Positions 52,329 to 60,954 of a DNA stretch of 64,000 bases are shown here, piece after piece (the stretch's first letter is position 1; every line of letters begins with the position of its first letter). Origin of the DNA: Clostridium estertheticum subsp. estertheticum (GTDB lineage Bacteria > Bacillota > Clostridia > Clostridiales > Clostridiaceae); the NCBI RefSeq assembly GCF_001877035.1, contig NZ_CP015756.1:3463001-3527000 (forward strand), read 5' to 3'. The notes under the pieces were generated by a model. The model searched no databases, was not told where the DNA came from, and saw only the letters and a program-made list of their open reading frames with translations. A program made the translations under genes and the position numbers.

Positions 52329-52991
52329 TTATTTTAATCCCAGTTGAGCTTTATTCATTAGTTTATTTCCTTGAAACATAAGGTTTGAATTAGCCCCCAT
52401 ACTTCCAATACCTTCATATTGATACATCACTGTATAATATGCATCTCCTTTGGTGCCTGATTCGCTTAGTACTTCACCAGGGCCACCTATTATTTTTGTA
52501 ACTTCTTCATAATTCATTCCATTTTGAATCTCTGTAAATTTAGCTTTTGTCATTTTGCCTGCTGTTTTCTTAGCTTCTGCATCCTTTAGAGCCTGTGCAT
52601 CTGCTTTAATTTGTGCAGTTGCAACTTTTTCATCTTCAATTAACTGTAGTCTAGCTGTTTCTTTATCTTTTATAGCTTGGGCTTCTTCAATTTTCTTATT
52701 TTTCAATGCTTGTTCTGGTGTAATTTTAGCAGCTGCGGTTGATTTTTTCTCAAATTCAGTTTTTTCGTTAATTGGTGCTTCCAATGTAGTTACTGATGAT
52801 CCACTTTCTCTTCCATACAGTACACCTGGTTTAAACAATATTGAAAGCATAATTAGTGCTGTAAATCCACCAAATATTTTCAATATCTTTTTAGAATTTT
52901 TCTTTCTTATAACACTAATAAGTAACCAAATCAATGAAACTATAAAACCTAATATTCCAATTAAAAACATAATTAAAGTAAAACTTGACAC
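52329..52991 (-). CDS. Membrane protein with coiled coil and DUF3862-like domain
   Basis: A 220-aa protein with GTG start (52991) after GGGGG. It has two N-terminal membrane helices (residues 4-26 and 36-55), a charged coiled coil (100-145, rich in Ala, Lys, Glu), and a C-terminal SmpA/OmlA-like domain, KFTEIQNGMNYEEVTKIIGG, VMYQYEGIGSMGANSNLMF. This is the DUF3862/BLIP fold, common in Firmicute membrane proteins. Function is unknown. It is at the outer edge of the prophage and may be host or prophage. Confidence 0.7.
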   Translation of the reverse strand: MSSFTLIMFLIGILGFIVSLIWLLISVIRKKNSKKILKIFGGFTALIMLSILFKPGVLYGRESGSSVTTLEAPINEKTEFEKKSTAAAKITPEQALKNKKIEEAQAIKDKETARLQLIEDEKVATAQIKADAQALKDAEAKKTAGKMTKAKFTEIQNGMNYEEVTKIIGGPGEVLSESGTKGDAYYTVMYQYEGIGSMGANSNLMFQGNKLMNKAQLGLK

Positions 52992-53079
52992 GTAAATTCC
53001 CCCTTGTTTCTCTTTAATATATATTCTATGGACTTCTCAAAAATCCTTTATTATAAGAATTAGGGTTAACAACAAAAAA

Positions 53080-53122
53080 CAAAAAACACCTCAAGGATTT
53101 TATTCCCTGAGGTGTTTTTTAT
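53080..53122 (-). terminator. Terminator of the prophage late operon
   Basis: AAAAAACACCTCA pairs perfectly with TGAGGTGTTTTTT around a 13-nt loop. It ends the late operon and marks the edge of the prophage genes. Confidence 0.9.
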
Positions 53123-53670
53123 TGCACTGCTGCTACTTGTACCGCCCCTTGTATCTTTGTTATTGTTTGCTTTAACTGTGTATTATCTGTTTGCAATTGA
53201 GTTGCTTGTGTTTGGAGTTGTTGCAATTGGGCTTGTTTTTCTGCTTCTGTTAAATCTTTATGGCCCAACGCTAATACCTCCGCTTCAATAATTCCATCTA
53301 TTATTTTTTCAACGTCTGGTGTAACTTCTACTTTTAATAATTTTAATGCTGCATAAGTAGTTTCTTTAGATTTTGCATTTCTTTCATCTTTGCTTAATTT
53401 ACTATCAATACACAATTGCTCTGCTTGGTCGACTCCTATACGAGTATAGTTTTCTAATGTTTTTAAAACATCTAATATTGGATTAACTGGCAAGATCTTA
53501 TCTGCAACAATAATAGCTGCATCTGCTCCATCAAGAACTGAATCTAATTTTTTTATTACTTCATCTACTTTTATATTTTTCTTTTTTAAAAATGGCATTA
53601 AAAATAATACTGCAGCTCCTACTCCAAAAGTTACACCTAAGATTGTACCTGCATTTAATAAATTTTGCAT
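53119..53670 (-). CDS. Phage LLH-type holin-like protein
   Basis: A 183-aa protein with a single N-terminal membrane segment (residues 8-28, GTILGVTFGVGAAVLFLM) and a long helical domain (VDEVIKKLDSVLDGADAAII, ENYTRIGVDQAEQLC) ending in a Gln/Thr-rich coiled coil. The composition and position right after the endolysin match the LLH holin superfamily. It may be a second membrane lysis protein or a regulator. The ATG follows GGAGGAATG. Confidence 0.6.
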   Translation of the reverse strand: MQNLLNAGTILGVTFGVGAAVLFLMPFLKKKNIKVDEVIKKLDSVLDGADAAIIVADKILPVNPILDVLKTLENYTRIGVDQAEQLCIDSKLSKDERNAKSKETTYAALKLLKVEVTPDVEKIIDGIIEAEVLALGHKDLTEAEKQAQLQQLQTQATQLQTDNTQLKQTITKIQGAVQVAAVQ

Positions 53671-53710
53671 TTTTACATTCCTCCAAGAAATTATTTTTTA
53701 TTTTAATATA

Positions 53711-54697
53711 TTATTGTAACGTTATATAATCAGCATAAACAAACCCACCATGTTCGCCATAATAGATACTGTAAAAATCGTCTATTTTTTTGTCGATTTT
53801 AACTTTTGTTCCCTTATCTAAGGTTCCTAATTTTGTGCTAGTCAAAGTATGACCATCTCTCACAAATAATGTCGATGCTGTCACTATACCGTATTGTGCT
53901 GTTTCAACTTGGCTTACATTTGTAATAGGTGAGGCAACAGTTTTTACAGTAGTTTTTATTACTTCTTGGCAATTTGCTTTAGATACACTCCCAATTAACA
54001 GTATCCACCAATTTTTATCTTCATTTACAGCCGTTAACATATCACCAACTTTAAAAGTTTTAACAAGTTCTCCACTCAATCCTACACACGGAGTCAGCTT
54101 AGTTACCCTTAAGATTTTACGAAATATAATAGTAGGAGGGATAACGGTAGAAGCTATAGTTTTGCCCAATATACCTTCTGCAATTGCTTTACCTATAATA
54201 TCAGCACCTAACTTTTTATATAGCTTAACATCTTCGTCAGCTTCAACAAAACATACTTCTACAATCATACTTGTCATAGTAGGTTGCTTAACATCATATA
54301 AATGTTCATCGTTAACACCATCTTTTAGCCCTCTATTAATAAAACCTAAACAATGTAAGTTTGCTAGAATCCTATTCGCTATTTTTACTGCTTGAGCATT
54401 ATTCGGATTTAACCATATTTCACTTCCAATTGCTCCAACATAAGAGTCATATGCTTTGTTAAAATGTATAGATGCAAATAAATTTACTAACGCTTTATTT
54501 GCTGCATCTACACCATAAGAAAGGTCAGAACTTACATCACAGTTTCCAGGCGTAACATCTAATACTGTATCTCCTCCTAGTCTTAAATATTTTATTACAG
54601 CATCTTTGACCTTACGATCTTCTGTAGTTTCATCTATTAATGCGCTTGCGCCAATGGCTTGAAAATTATGACCACCTCTTATTGCATCTTTGCTCAT
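53711..54697 (-). CDS. Phage endolysin: N-acetylmuramoyl-L-alanine amidase with SH3 domains
   Basis: A 328-aa amidase_3-family hydrolase that cuts between N-acetylmuramic acid and L-Ala of peptidoglycan. Zinc-binding and active-site residues are seen in RGGHNFQAIGASALIDE, LFASIHFNKAYDSYVG and MIVEVCFVEADEDV. Two SH3-like repeats follow (KVGDMLTAVNEDKNWWILLI and LGTLDKGTKVKIDKKIDDFY) and bind the cell wall. The start overlaps the holin stop by one base (TAATG). It is the phage lytic enzyme. Confidence 0.93.
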   Translation of the reverse strand: MSKDAIRGGHNFQAIGASALIDETTEDRKVKDAVIKYLRLGGDTVLDVTPGNCDVSSDLSYGVDAANKALVNLFASIHFNKAYDSYVGAIGSEIWLNPNNAQAVKIANRILANLHCLGFINRGLKDGVNDEHLYDVKQPTMTSMIVEVCFVEADEDVKLYKKLGADIIGKAIAEGILGKTIASTVIPPTIIFRKILRVTKLTPCVGLSGELVKTFKVGDMLTAVNEDKNWWILLIGSVSKANCQEVIKTTVKTVASPITNVSQVETAQYGIVTASTLFVRDGHTLTSTKLGTLDKGTKVKIDKKIDDFYSIYYGEHGGFVYADYITLQ

Positions 54698-55101
54698 TAT
54701 TTTAGTTCCTCCTTAGTTTTTAAATTTTTTAATACTTCTACTAATTTATTAGGTACTGGTATACCTATAATAACTGCATTTTCTAATATGGATATTCCTT
54801 CATTTGCAATATAAAAATAGCATACAAGCGTTCTGAATGCCCATGTGCCACTATTAATTAACCTATCAAGCAATACAGCCATAATTAAAACTATTAATAT
54901 TGTTACTTTCTTAAATATACCTGCAATTCCTATTTCACTAGAAATCTTTTTAAGAACTGCTGCACCCCAAACGCCTGTAACATAGTCCATAAATATAAAA
55001 AATATCAATACTTCTAAACTTGTATCCCAAACCCCAAATATAAATGCAAATGCACTACCTAATAATGCAACTATTGTATTGAATATTTCTTTTTCATTCA
55101 T
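54697..55101 (-). CDS. Phage holin (phage_holin_4_1-like)
   Basis: A 134-aa holin with three or four membrane segments. The core YVTGVWGAAVLKKISSEIGI then FKKVTILIVLIMAVLLDRLI matches the pfam holin_4_1/TcdE-like pattern. It makes membrane holes to release the endolysin encoded next. The ATG at 55101 follows GGGGGTT. A different membrane protein (53119) follows the amidase. Confidence 0.9.
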   Translation of the reverse strand: MNEKEIFNTIVALLGSAFAFIFGVWDTSLEVLIFFIFMDYVTGVWGAAVLKKISSEIGIAGIFKKVTILIVLIMAVLLDRLINSGTWAFRTLVCYFYIANEGISILENAVIIGIPVPNKLVEVLKNLKTKEELK

Positions 55102-55191
55102 TTTTTATAACCCCCACTATATTTTTATATGTTTTTTATTTAATAGTTCTTAACGATTTACATTACATGATCCGCCTCCTTAAATATTTTT

Positions 55192-55227
55192 GCATAAGAA
55201 AAGACACCCAAAATTGAGTGCCTTAAT
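55192..55227 (-). terminator. Possible terminator upstream of the holin
   Basis: On the minus strand GGCACTC pairs with GGGTGTC (G-T pairs), followed by TTTTCTT. It separates cargo genes from the lysis genes. Confidence 0.5.
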
Positions 55228-55363
55228 TTGATTATTTTATTTTGTAGTTATGTCGGGTTATATTCCAAGTCGCTTTTTGAACCTCTGTAACCGTTGGTAT
55301 GACTTAGTTGTAACTAGTTGTGACGGATTGTTACTATTGCGTATCAACTATTCTCAAACATAA

Positions 55364-55390
55364 AAATAGAGCCATAAGCTCCATTTTTAT
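55364..55390 (-). terminator. Terminator after the 117-aa membrane gene
   Basis: AAAAATAGAGC pairs with GCTCCATTTTT around CATAA (one mismatch), followed by AT-rich sequence. Confidence 0.6.
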
Positions 55391-55743
55391 TAATGATATA
55401 TAATAATTAATTCACTAAACGAACGACCACGATTCTTATCATCAATAATTTTAATTGAATCAATTATTTTATTTTGTTGTCTAAGTTCATTAACCGTTTT
55501 ATCAATTAACTCGCCTAAATTAGTATTGTACATTTCTGCAGTTACCCTAAATATACATACTTTTCTGTTAGCATCGATTGCTTTGTTTACTTCATTTAAT
55601 AATGGGACTAAAAGGGCTAGTATAGCTATAATAACTGCAAGTATATTTAAATCTATCTTGCAATTTATAAATACTGGCAGTAAAACAATTATAGCTATTA
55701 TCAATATGATTTGTATGAATCCAACCGCACCAATTTTTTTCAA
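55390..55743 (-). CDS. Prophage membrane protein (117 aa)
   Basis: A 117-aa protein. The best start is a TTG at 55743 after AAAGGGG; it gives MKKIGAVGFIQIILIIAIIV as the N-terminus with two hydrophobic segments (GAVGFIQIILIIAIIVLLPV and LNILAVIIAILALLVPLLNE). The C-terminal part NLGELIDKTVNELRQQNKII ends IYH. It lies 16 bp after the small DNA-binding-like gene on the same strand and may be its partner. No family is recognised. Confidence 0.6.
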   Translation of the reverse strand: MKKIGAVGFIQIILIIAIIVLLPVFINCKIDLNILAVIIAILALLVPLLNEVNKAIDANRKVCIFRVTAEMYNTNLGELIDKTVNELRQQNKIIDSIKIIDDKNRGRSFSELIIIYH

Positions 55744-55759
55744 TACTACTAACCCCTTT

Positions 55760-55927
55760 CTATTTCCTATTCTTTTTGAATTCTTCAAGAAGTATTTCAT
55801 CCTCAATAAATTCTCTCATTTTTACTGTTACCCAGGTACTAACTTTAATACCTTTTTCCTCTGAATACTTACAGAAATCTGCATACACTTTTTCATCAAT
55901 GCTCATGTTTTGTCTGTGTGCCACCAT
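55760..55927 (-). CDS. Small RHH-like protein (55 aa)
   Basis: A 55-aa gene: MVAHRQNMSIDEKVYADFCK then YSEEKGIKVSTWVTVKMREF, ending IEDEILLEEFKKNRK. The N-terminal strand (RQNMSI), the helix DEKVYADFCKYSEEKG, and VSTWVTVKMREFIEDE suggest a ribbon-helix-helix or RelB-like fold. The paralogue at 56557-56723 is almost the same but has lost one base. No clear ribosome binding site precedes the ATG (55927). It lies next to the 117-aa membrane gene. Confidence 0.65.
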   Translation of the reverse strand: MVAHRQNMSIDEKVYADFCKYSEEKGIKVSTWVTVKMREFIEDEILLEEFKKNRK

Positions 55928-55958
55928 ATATAATCATGTTCTTTGCTCTTAATAAATA

Positions 55959-56471
55959 TTATGAGAATATTTTATCACTGATTGATTTAAGAATTGGATT
56001 GTATTCTTCTGTTATATCAACATATTTTTCTTCTATTTCAATATCTACTTGTTCCTCATATCTCTTGCATAATATATTATGATAAGTTAAAAATAATTTT
56101 CCTTGAAGCTTTCGATTATCCAAAGTACAAGCTGCATAATTAAAAATAATTTTATAATCAGAACTTGGATCATTATGTAGTTTAATTACTTTTGTTGTTA
56201 TCCCATCTGACCCTTTCCAAAATGAATTTATATCTAGTAATGTACCAAACCCTATATTTTTTAAAGTAACTTCTATACTTCTTTCAATTCTATCTTCAAA
56301 TGTGCTGCTTATTAAAAATATTGGTTTAATCATAGCATTTCTTTCGTTATCTATCTTTTTATTAGCATTTTTATTCTGAATGGTTGTGATCAATGCCATA
56401 AAAGCAGCAAAAGCAGTAGCTACAGCAGATGCTATTTGAGCTTTATCTACAAGTGTTAATGGGCTATTCAT
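55959..56471 (-). CDS. Prophage single-pass membrane protein (170 aa)
   Basis: A 170-aa protein with an N-terminal helix (QIASAVATAFAAFMALITTI) and a soluble C-terminal region (NAMIKPIFLISSTFEDRIER, KIIFNYAACTLDNRKLQGKL, VDIEIEEKYVDITEE). The ATG at 56471 is favoured because GGAGG lies 8 bp upstream. It lies between the two copies of the RHH-like gene. I do not recognise a family; it may be a phage cargo or signalling membrane protein. Confidence 0.55.
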   Translation of the reverse strand: MNSPLTLVDKAQIASAVATAFAAFMALITTIQNKNANKKIDNERNAMIKPIFLISSTFEDRIERSIEVTLKNIGFGTLLDINSFWKGSDGITTKVIKLHNDPSSDYKIIFNYAACTLDNRKLQGKLFLTYHNILCKRYEEQVDIEIEEKYVDITEEYNPILKSISDKIFS

Positions 56472-56556
56472 TTTCATCACCTCCCTTTAGTACTATTATT
56501 CTATAAAAGAAAGTAATTACCTGCTATTTTATTTAAAAGACACCCTTATGGATGCC

Positions 56557-56723
56557 TTACTTTTTTGAATTTTTAAATTCTTCCATTTCTTTTTCTTCTT
56601 TCACAAACTCTCTCATTTTTAAAGTTACCAGGTGCTAACTTTAATAGCTTTTCTCTCTGCATATTTACAAAAATCTGCATATACTTTTTCATCTACACTC
56701 ATGTTTTGTCGTTTGACTACCAT
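56557..56723 (-). pseudogene. RHH-like paralogue disrupted by a 1-bp frameshift
   Basis: From ATG 56723 the minus strand reads MVVKRQNMSVDEKVYADFCK then YAERKAIKVSTW and a stop, matching the intact copy at 55760-55927. After KVSTW the frame is lost because one base is missing (TGG-TAAC instead of TGGGTAAC). In the shifted frame it continues KMREFVKEEKEMEEFKNSKK, so the loss is recent. The total length, 167 bp, is exactly one base short of the 168-bp intact copy. Confidence 0.85.
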
Positions 56724-56827
56724 ATGTAATTACCCCCTAAGAAGTCATTATATACTATATTCAACATTCATTGCAACGAGTGTATACTAGTGTGTATTAT
56801 GTCACATTAATGTGACGTCTTATATTC

Positions 56828-57829
56828 CTATGTTGAAGTAACTATTTTTTTAATTCTAAATTTGTTTTCACTTTTAAATGAACCAAACGCAATGAAATTA
56901 GTGTATTTGTTAGTCTTTAGTATCCTAGCAAATAAGAGTGAACATATTGTAGCAGTAATAAATATAGAAATTACTCTTATATAACCACTGCTTATCCCTA
57001 TATTAAGGAATATTGATTCACATACGTACAATTCTAAAGACCTTTTACCAAAATAAGTTAACCATTTCAGCTGTTTTTCTAATAGTTTTACTAAACAATA
57101 AACTGTAATCATTGCTACAATTGCCATAATATACTTATGTGCAATGCTATCATTACTATCCCATTTGTTAAGAAGCACTATCCATAATAAAGCCGATGGT
57201 AGTAATGTATATTTGACATATTTAAAAATATAATCTTTATATTTAGATAAATAATATCCACATATAAATATTGGGAAATAGTTTAGTACATCAGCAACTC
57301 CAAAATAGCCTTGTGGTAAATTAAAAACCTTAAAAACTAAAATCACTATAAAAATTAAAAATATCATTTGATATTGTCGAATACTATTGTACTTTTTAGT
57401 TATCTTGTCTATAAAATAAAATGTCAACATGAATATAAATATGATCCACAAAAACCAGAATGCCCAATCTGGATGCAAAATAGATTTTTTTGCGAATTCA
57501 TAAAATGAGTTAGGAAATATAGTAAATGGTTTGAGACCAGTAAACTGGAAGTTACACATAAGCTCAACTAATAATGTCCAAGAAATTAAAGGAACTATTA
57601 ATCTGTAAAACTTCCTTTTTACCCATTCAAAATTATATGTTGGATTACTTAAATACAAAGTAAAACCTGATAATAATACAAACAAGGGCATATGATAAGA
57701 ATATACTACCCTCCATATTATTGTACTATCAAAGTTGTAAACAAGACCTCTTTGGACAGCATGTCCAAGTATAACTGACAAAATAGCAATTCCTTTTAAA
57801 ATATCTAAAGTTTCATTTCTTTTTTTCAT
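56828..57829 (-). CDS. Acyltransferase family 3 (prophage cargo)
   Basis: A 333-aa membrane acyltransferase with about ten helices. It has the family block RNETLDILKGIAILSVILGH containing the catalytic His, and YSYHMPLFVLLSGFTL. Such enzymes acetylate surface polysaccharides, and phage-borne relatives change receptors to exclude other phages. The start ATG at 57829 is chosen for GGAGGGGTG just upstream. It lies between the tail spike and the holin. It is probably a lysogenic-conversion gene. Confidence 0.88.
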   Translation of the reverse strand: MKKRNETLDILKGIAILSVILGHAVQRGLVYNFDSTIIWRVVYSYHMPLFVLLSGFTLYLSNPTYNFEWVKRKFYRLIVPLISWTLLVELMCNFQFTGLKPFTIFPNSFYEFAKKSILHPDWAFWFLWIIFIFMLTFYFIDKITKKYNSIRQYQMIFLIFIVILVFKVFNLPQGYFGVADVLNYFPIFICGYYLSKYKDYIFKYVKYTLLPSALLWIVLLNKWDSNDSIAHKYIMAIVAMITVYCLVKLLEKQLKWLTYFGKRSLELYVCESIFLNIGISSGYIRVISIFITATICSLLFARILKTNKYTNFIAFGSFKSENKFRIKKIVTST

Positions 57830-57930
57830 TCTGTTCACCCCTCCGTTACTAAATATACCATATATAGTCATATTGCTCAACTTTACTATTATTAAACACT
57901 GGGATGAACAGAATTAATTGATTGTTTTAA

Positions 57931-60663
57931 TTAGCTATTTGTAATAGTTATACCATCCATATTAGTTATATTACTTAATGCTCCACCAACCTTTTCTTGC
58001 TTAATTTTATTAAACATCATGTTATTTACTTTAGCGTTGCACATAATCGCATTCGTAGCAATTTTAGAAACTACATTGTTAACTCTAATGCTATTTAGGT
58101 CATTATCTACATAGCCACCACCATAACCAGTTATTATATAGATAACTGCTTCTCTCACTCCAACATTTGTTTCAATAATGTCATTAACTTGGATGTTATA
58201 AACTCTCAAGCCGTTTGCACATAATAGAATAACATCATGTGTTGAAGCAACAACACCTCCAAGAGTAATATTTGATATTGTTATATCATGAATATCTAAG
58301 TCTCTTATATTCATAGAAGCGTTTAAACCATTTGTTGGTTCCATTGGATAAGCCCAACCTCCAACTGGATAATTACCAAGGCTTAAAGCAGAGCAAGCAA
58401 CTCCATCATCCCAAGTTTGCCCAGTAATATTATAAATATCTATATTGTGACACCCTGCCCGAAGGTCAACTCCATCACCATTTATTCGTGTGGATACTAT
58501 GTTTAAATCATGTACACTTCCATTACTGCATTTATCTAAGCCAATTGCCCAACACCTCTGTTGTGTAAATGCAAATCCACTTATTTCGAACCCATCACAT
58601 TTTGAAAGTGATATTTGAAGTGTTCTCCATCCCCATACATCACCAATCATTAATTCATTTATCTGTTTTATAGGGTTTACACCAGTTTTATTAATATTAC
58701 AACCAATAATCTTAGCGTTATTTATTCCAAGTATTTTTATGTTTTTTATATCTGCAACCGACAAAGCAGCACCATATGGGTTTGATGGATCTATTGTTAA
58801 ATTGTTACCTCTAAATACATTATCAAACACATTATCCTTTTGCTTAATAGTGCATCCATCAACAATAATAGTCGTATCAGACTCTAATAATATTACTTCA
58901 TCAATATTCCAATCTTTTTGGTCAAATATTATTGTTCTTTTTCCAAAGAGAGAGCAGAAATTTAAGCAATCAATAATGACTTGACTATCAGTTTTTATGC
59001 CATCATAAAAATCTGAAACGTGGATAATCTCTTTACCATTTTCAAGACCTATTATTTGCTTTAAATTCGCAATGTCAATTTTTGAATTTTGAACGTCATT
59101 GATAATACCTGATTCATCAATATTATTGCAATACAATTCAAATCCACCTGTAGCGTCATAGTTAACAGCCAATACTTTGAGATTAAATACAACATATTTG
59201 GCATTTGATGGTGTAGTAAAATTAGCAGTTGATGATCGCATTGAACAAACATATTGACTATTTGCATCATAAAAATTGCAACTAACAATTTCACCAGCAG
59301 GATAATAATTATACAAATTATGTGTAATTACAGAGTTAGGTACTATTTCTATAAAATTACACATTGCAAAATCACTACTTGTATTTATTATGTCACCGAA
59401 AAATTCTCGCCTTATCCCAATAGATATTGTTCCATCGTATAAATTTTTATTTTTTAAATCTAGTAATGTTTCAATCTCTGTGCTTGCTTTCAAACTTTCT
59501 ATTAATTTTTTAGGTATATAATTTTTTATAAATAATGCACCGTTATCATAAATTTGTAAACTCCCATTTTTTACGTTTGTTCGTATATAAACTGCATTAT
59601 ATGGTAAAAAACATAGACCGTTATCATCTACAGTTATAGCTCCAATAAATGTTTTATTTATATCGAAAACACATAAACTATATGGATTAATCCCCGATAA
59701 TGTTTTTGCATTGGTATAAACTTGGGAATTCGGTAATACCTTAATGTAATCAGTAGAATAAATATCAGTAATCCCTATATTTTCTATCGCTCCTGTAGCG
59801 CTAATACTTTCATTTCTAACCCCATTGTAAAGATTGTCAGACAATTCAAATTTCAATGAGTTATAAAACATGGCTTCATTACCTATAATACTATCTTTCA
59901 GTGTAGCGCTTACTTTTCCTCTGAAATCAGTTCTTGCATTAATTCCTTCTTGCCAATTTGTACCTTGATAAACTCCTCCTGCTACCCAAGCCGAGCCATT
60001 CCAGTAATTCCAGTTTCCATCTGTAGTTAAATATGATTTAGTATTGCCTGCTGGTATGCCTGCTTTAAGCAATGCTAAAGTTGTATAAATTGTACTTGGA
60101 GCACCACTAGCAATTGCTTGTACCAGTGTATCTACGTAAGCTTTATCTGTTTTTGTAGTTACTGTAGCATTGGTTATATCTAAACTTTCTTGATTAGCTT
60201 TTAACTTTATTGCATTAGTATTATTTGTTATATTTAAGTTAGAAGTAACTAATGCTGTTTTATCAGCTTTATTGGTATTTAAACTGTCTAGTTGTGACGT
60301 GTTATTTGCCAAATCTGACGTGTTTTTATTGATCCCATTTTGTAATGCCGCCACATTACTTTCGGCAATCATCACATTTTTATAAGAATCATACTCTGTT
60401 TTAATGCCATTAAATTCCGTTACTCTTTCTCCTTCTACGTTTATTCTACCAATTTCATTTGTTTTTCTTATTATTTCATTGCTATCTGCTAAATCTTGCC
60501 TAACTTCTACTGCTGTTTGTTTATCTTCTACAACCAATTGCCTTGCTGTAGTATCTTCTACAACTGTGTTAATGGCTTCAATTCCATCCGCAATAGTTAA
60601 TTTTACCTCTACCCCTAAAACTGCCGCTCTTATCTTTGCTACTAGATCTGGTATATTTATCAT
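57931..60663 (-). CDS. Phage tail fibre/spike with beta-helix domain
   Basis: A 910-aa tail protein. The N-terminus (residues 1-170) is helical (IEAINTVVEDTTARQLVVED, NGINKNTSDLANNTSQLDSL) and would attach to the baseplate. A small domain near 200-235 (LTTDGNWNYWNGSAWVAGGV) is a common tail-fibre repeat. The C-terminal region (600-900) is a right-handed beta-helix with DVWGWRTLQISLSKCDGFEI and GDGVDLRAGCHNIDIYNITG. Such spikes bind or depolymerise surface polysaccharides. The start ATG follows AAAGGAGAA. Confidence 0.85.
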   Translation of the reverse strand: MINIPDLVAKIRAAVLGVEVKLTIADGIEAINTVVEDTTARQLVVEDKQTAVEVRQDLADSNEIIRKTNEIGRINVEGERVTEFNGIKTEYDSYKNVMIAESNVAALQNGINKNTSDLANNTSQLDSLNTNKADKTALVTSNLNITNNTNAIKLKANQESLDITNATVTTKTDKAYVDTLVQAIASGAPSTIYTTLALLKAGIPAGNTKSYLTTDGNWNYWNGSAWVAGGVYQGTNWQEGINARTDFRGKVSATLKDSIIGNEAMFYNSLKFELSDNLYNGVRNESISATGAIENIGITDIYSTDYIKVLPNSQVYTNAKTLSGINPYSLCVFDINKTFIGAITVDDNGLCFLPYNAVYIRTNVKNGSLQIYDNGALFIKNYIPKKLIESLKASTEIETLLDLKNKNLYDGTISIGIRREFFGDIINTSSDFAMCNFIEIVPNSVITHNLYNYYPAGEIVSCNFYDANSQYVCSMRSSTANFTTPSNAKYVVFNLKVLAVNYDATGGFELYCNNIDESGIINDVQNSKIDIANLKQIIGLENGKEIIHVSDFYDGIKTDSQVIIDCLNFCSLFGKRTIIFDQKDWNIDEVILLESDTTIIVDGCTIKQKDNVFDNVFRGNNLTIDPSNPYGAALSVADIKNIKILGINNAKIIGCNINKTGVNPIKQINELMIGDVWGWRTLQISLSKCDGFEISGFAFTQQRCWAIGLDKCSNGSVHDLNIVSTRINGDGVDLRAGCHNIDIYNITGQTWDDGVACSALSLGNYPVGGWAYPMEPTNGLNASMNIRDLDIHDITISNITLGGVVASTHDVILLCANGLRVYNIQVNDIIETNVGVREAVIYIITGYGGGYVDNDLNSIRVNNVVSKIATNAIMCNAKVNNMMFNKIKQEKVGGALSNITNMDGITITNS

Positions 60664-60690
60664 TTGAGTTATTCTCCTTTCAAATAAATT

Positions 60691-60939
60691 TTATATAATT
60701 ATTAAATAACCTAATTCTTTCATTTTTGTTCTTAAAGCATTCATGAAGCTATCCATTTCCACCTGAGCCGATGCTTCATTTCCTACTATGCTTATTGCAT
60801 CCGTAATTGTAAAATTCAAGTTTAAATTATTCCCACCATTTATTAAATTTGAGCTTATAGCTATAACTGGTTTTATCATTTTATCTGCATTTGTAATTGA
60901 TAAAGTTGAATTTAAATTTGTACTTTCTTTAATTTCCAT
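60691..60939 (-). CDS. Small phage structural protein (82 aa)
   Basis: An 82-aa acidic protein: MEIKESTNLNSTLSITNADK, then NGGNNLNLNFTITDAISIVG and MDSFMNALRTKMKELGY. It is beta-rich then helical. It sits between the tail-associated lysin/baseplate gene and the tail fibre, a spot often used for a small tail-tip component. I do not recognise it with confidence. The ATG follows AAAGAGGAGTG. Confidence 0.6.
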   Translation of the reverse strand: MEIKESTNLNSTLSITNADKMIKPVIAISSNLINGGNNLNLNFTITDAISIVGNEASAQVEMDSFMNALRTKMKELGYLIII

Positions 60940-60954
60940 TTAACTCACTCCTCT

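Noticed and set aside
51697-53118. Prophage attachment site
   Set aside because: No duplicated core or tRNA 3' end can be seen; the other prophage end and integrase are outside the window.
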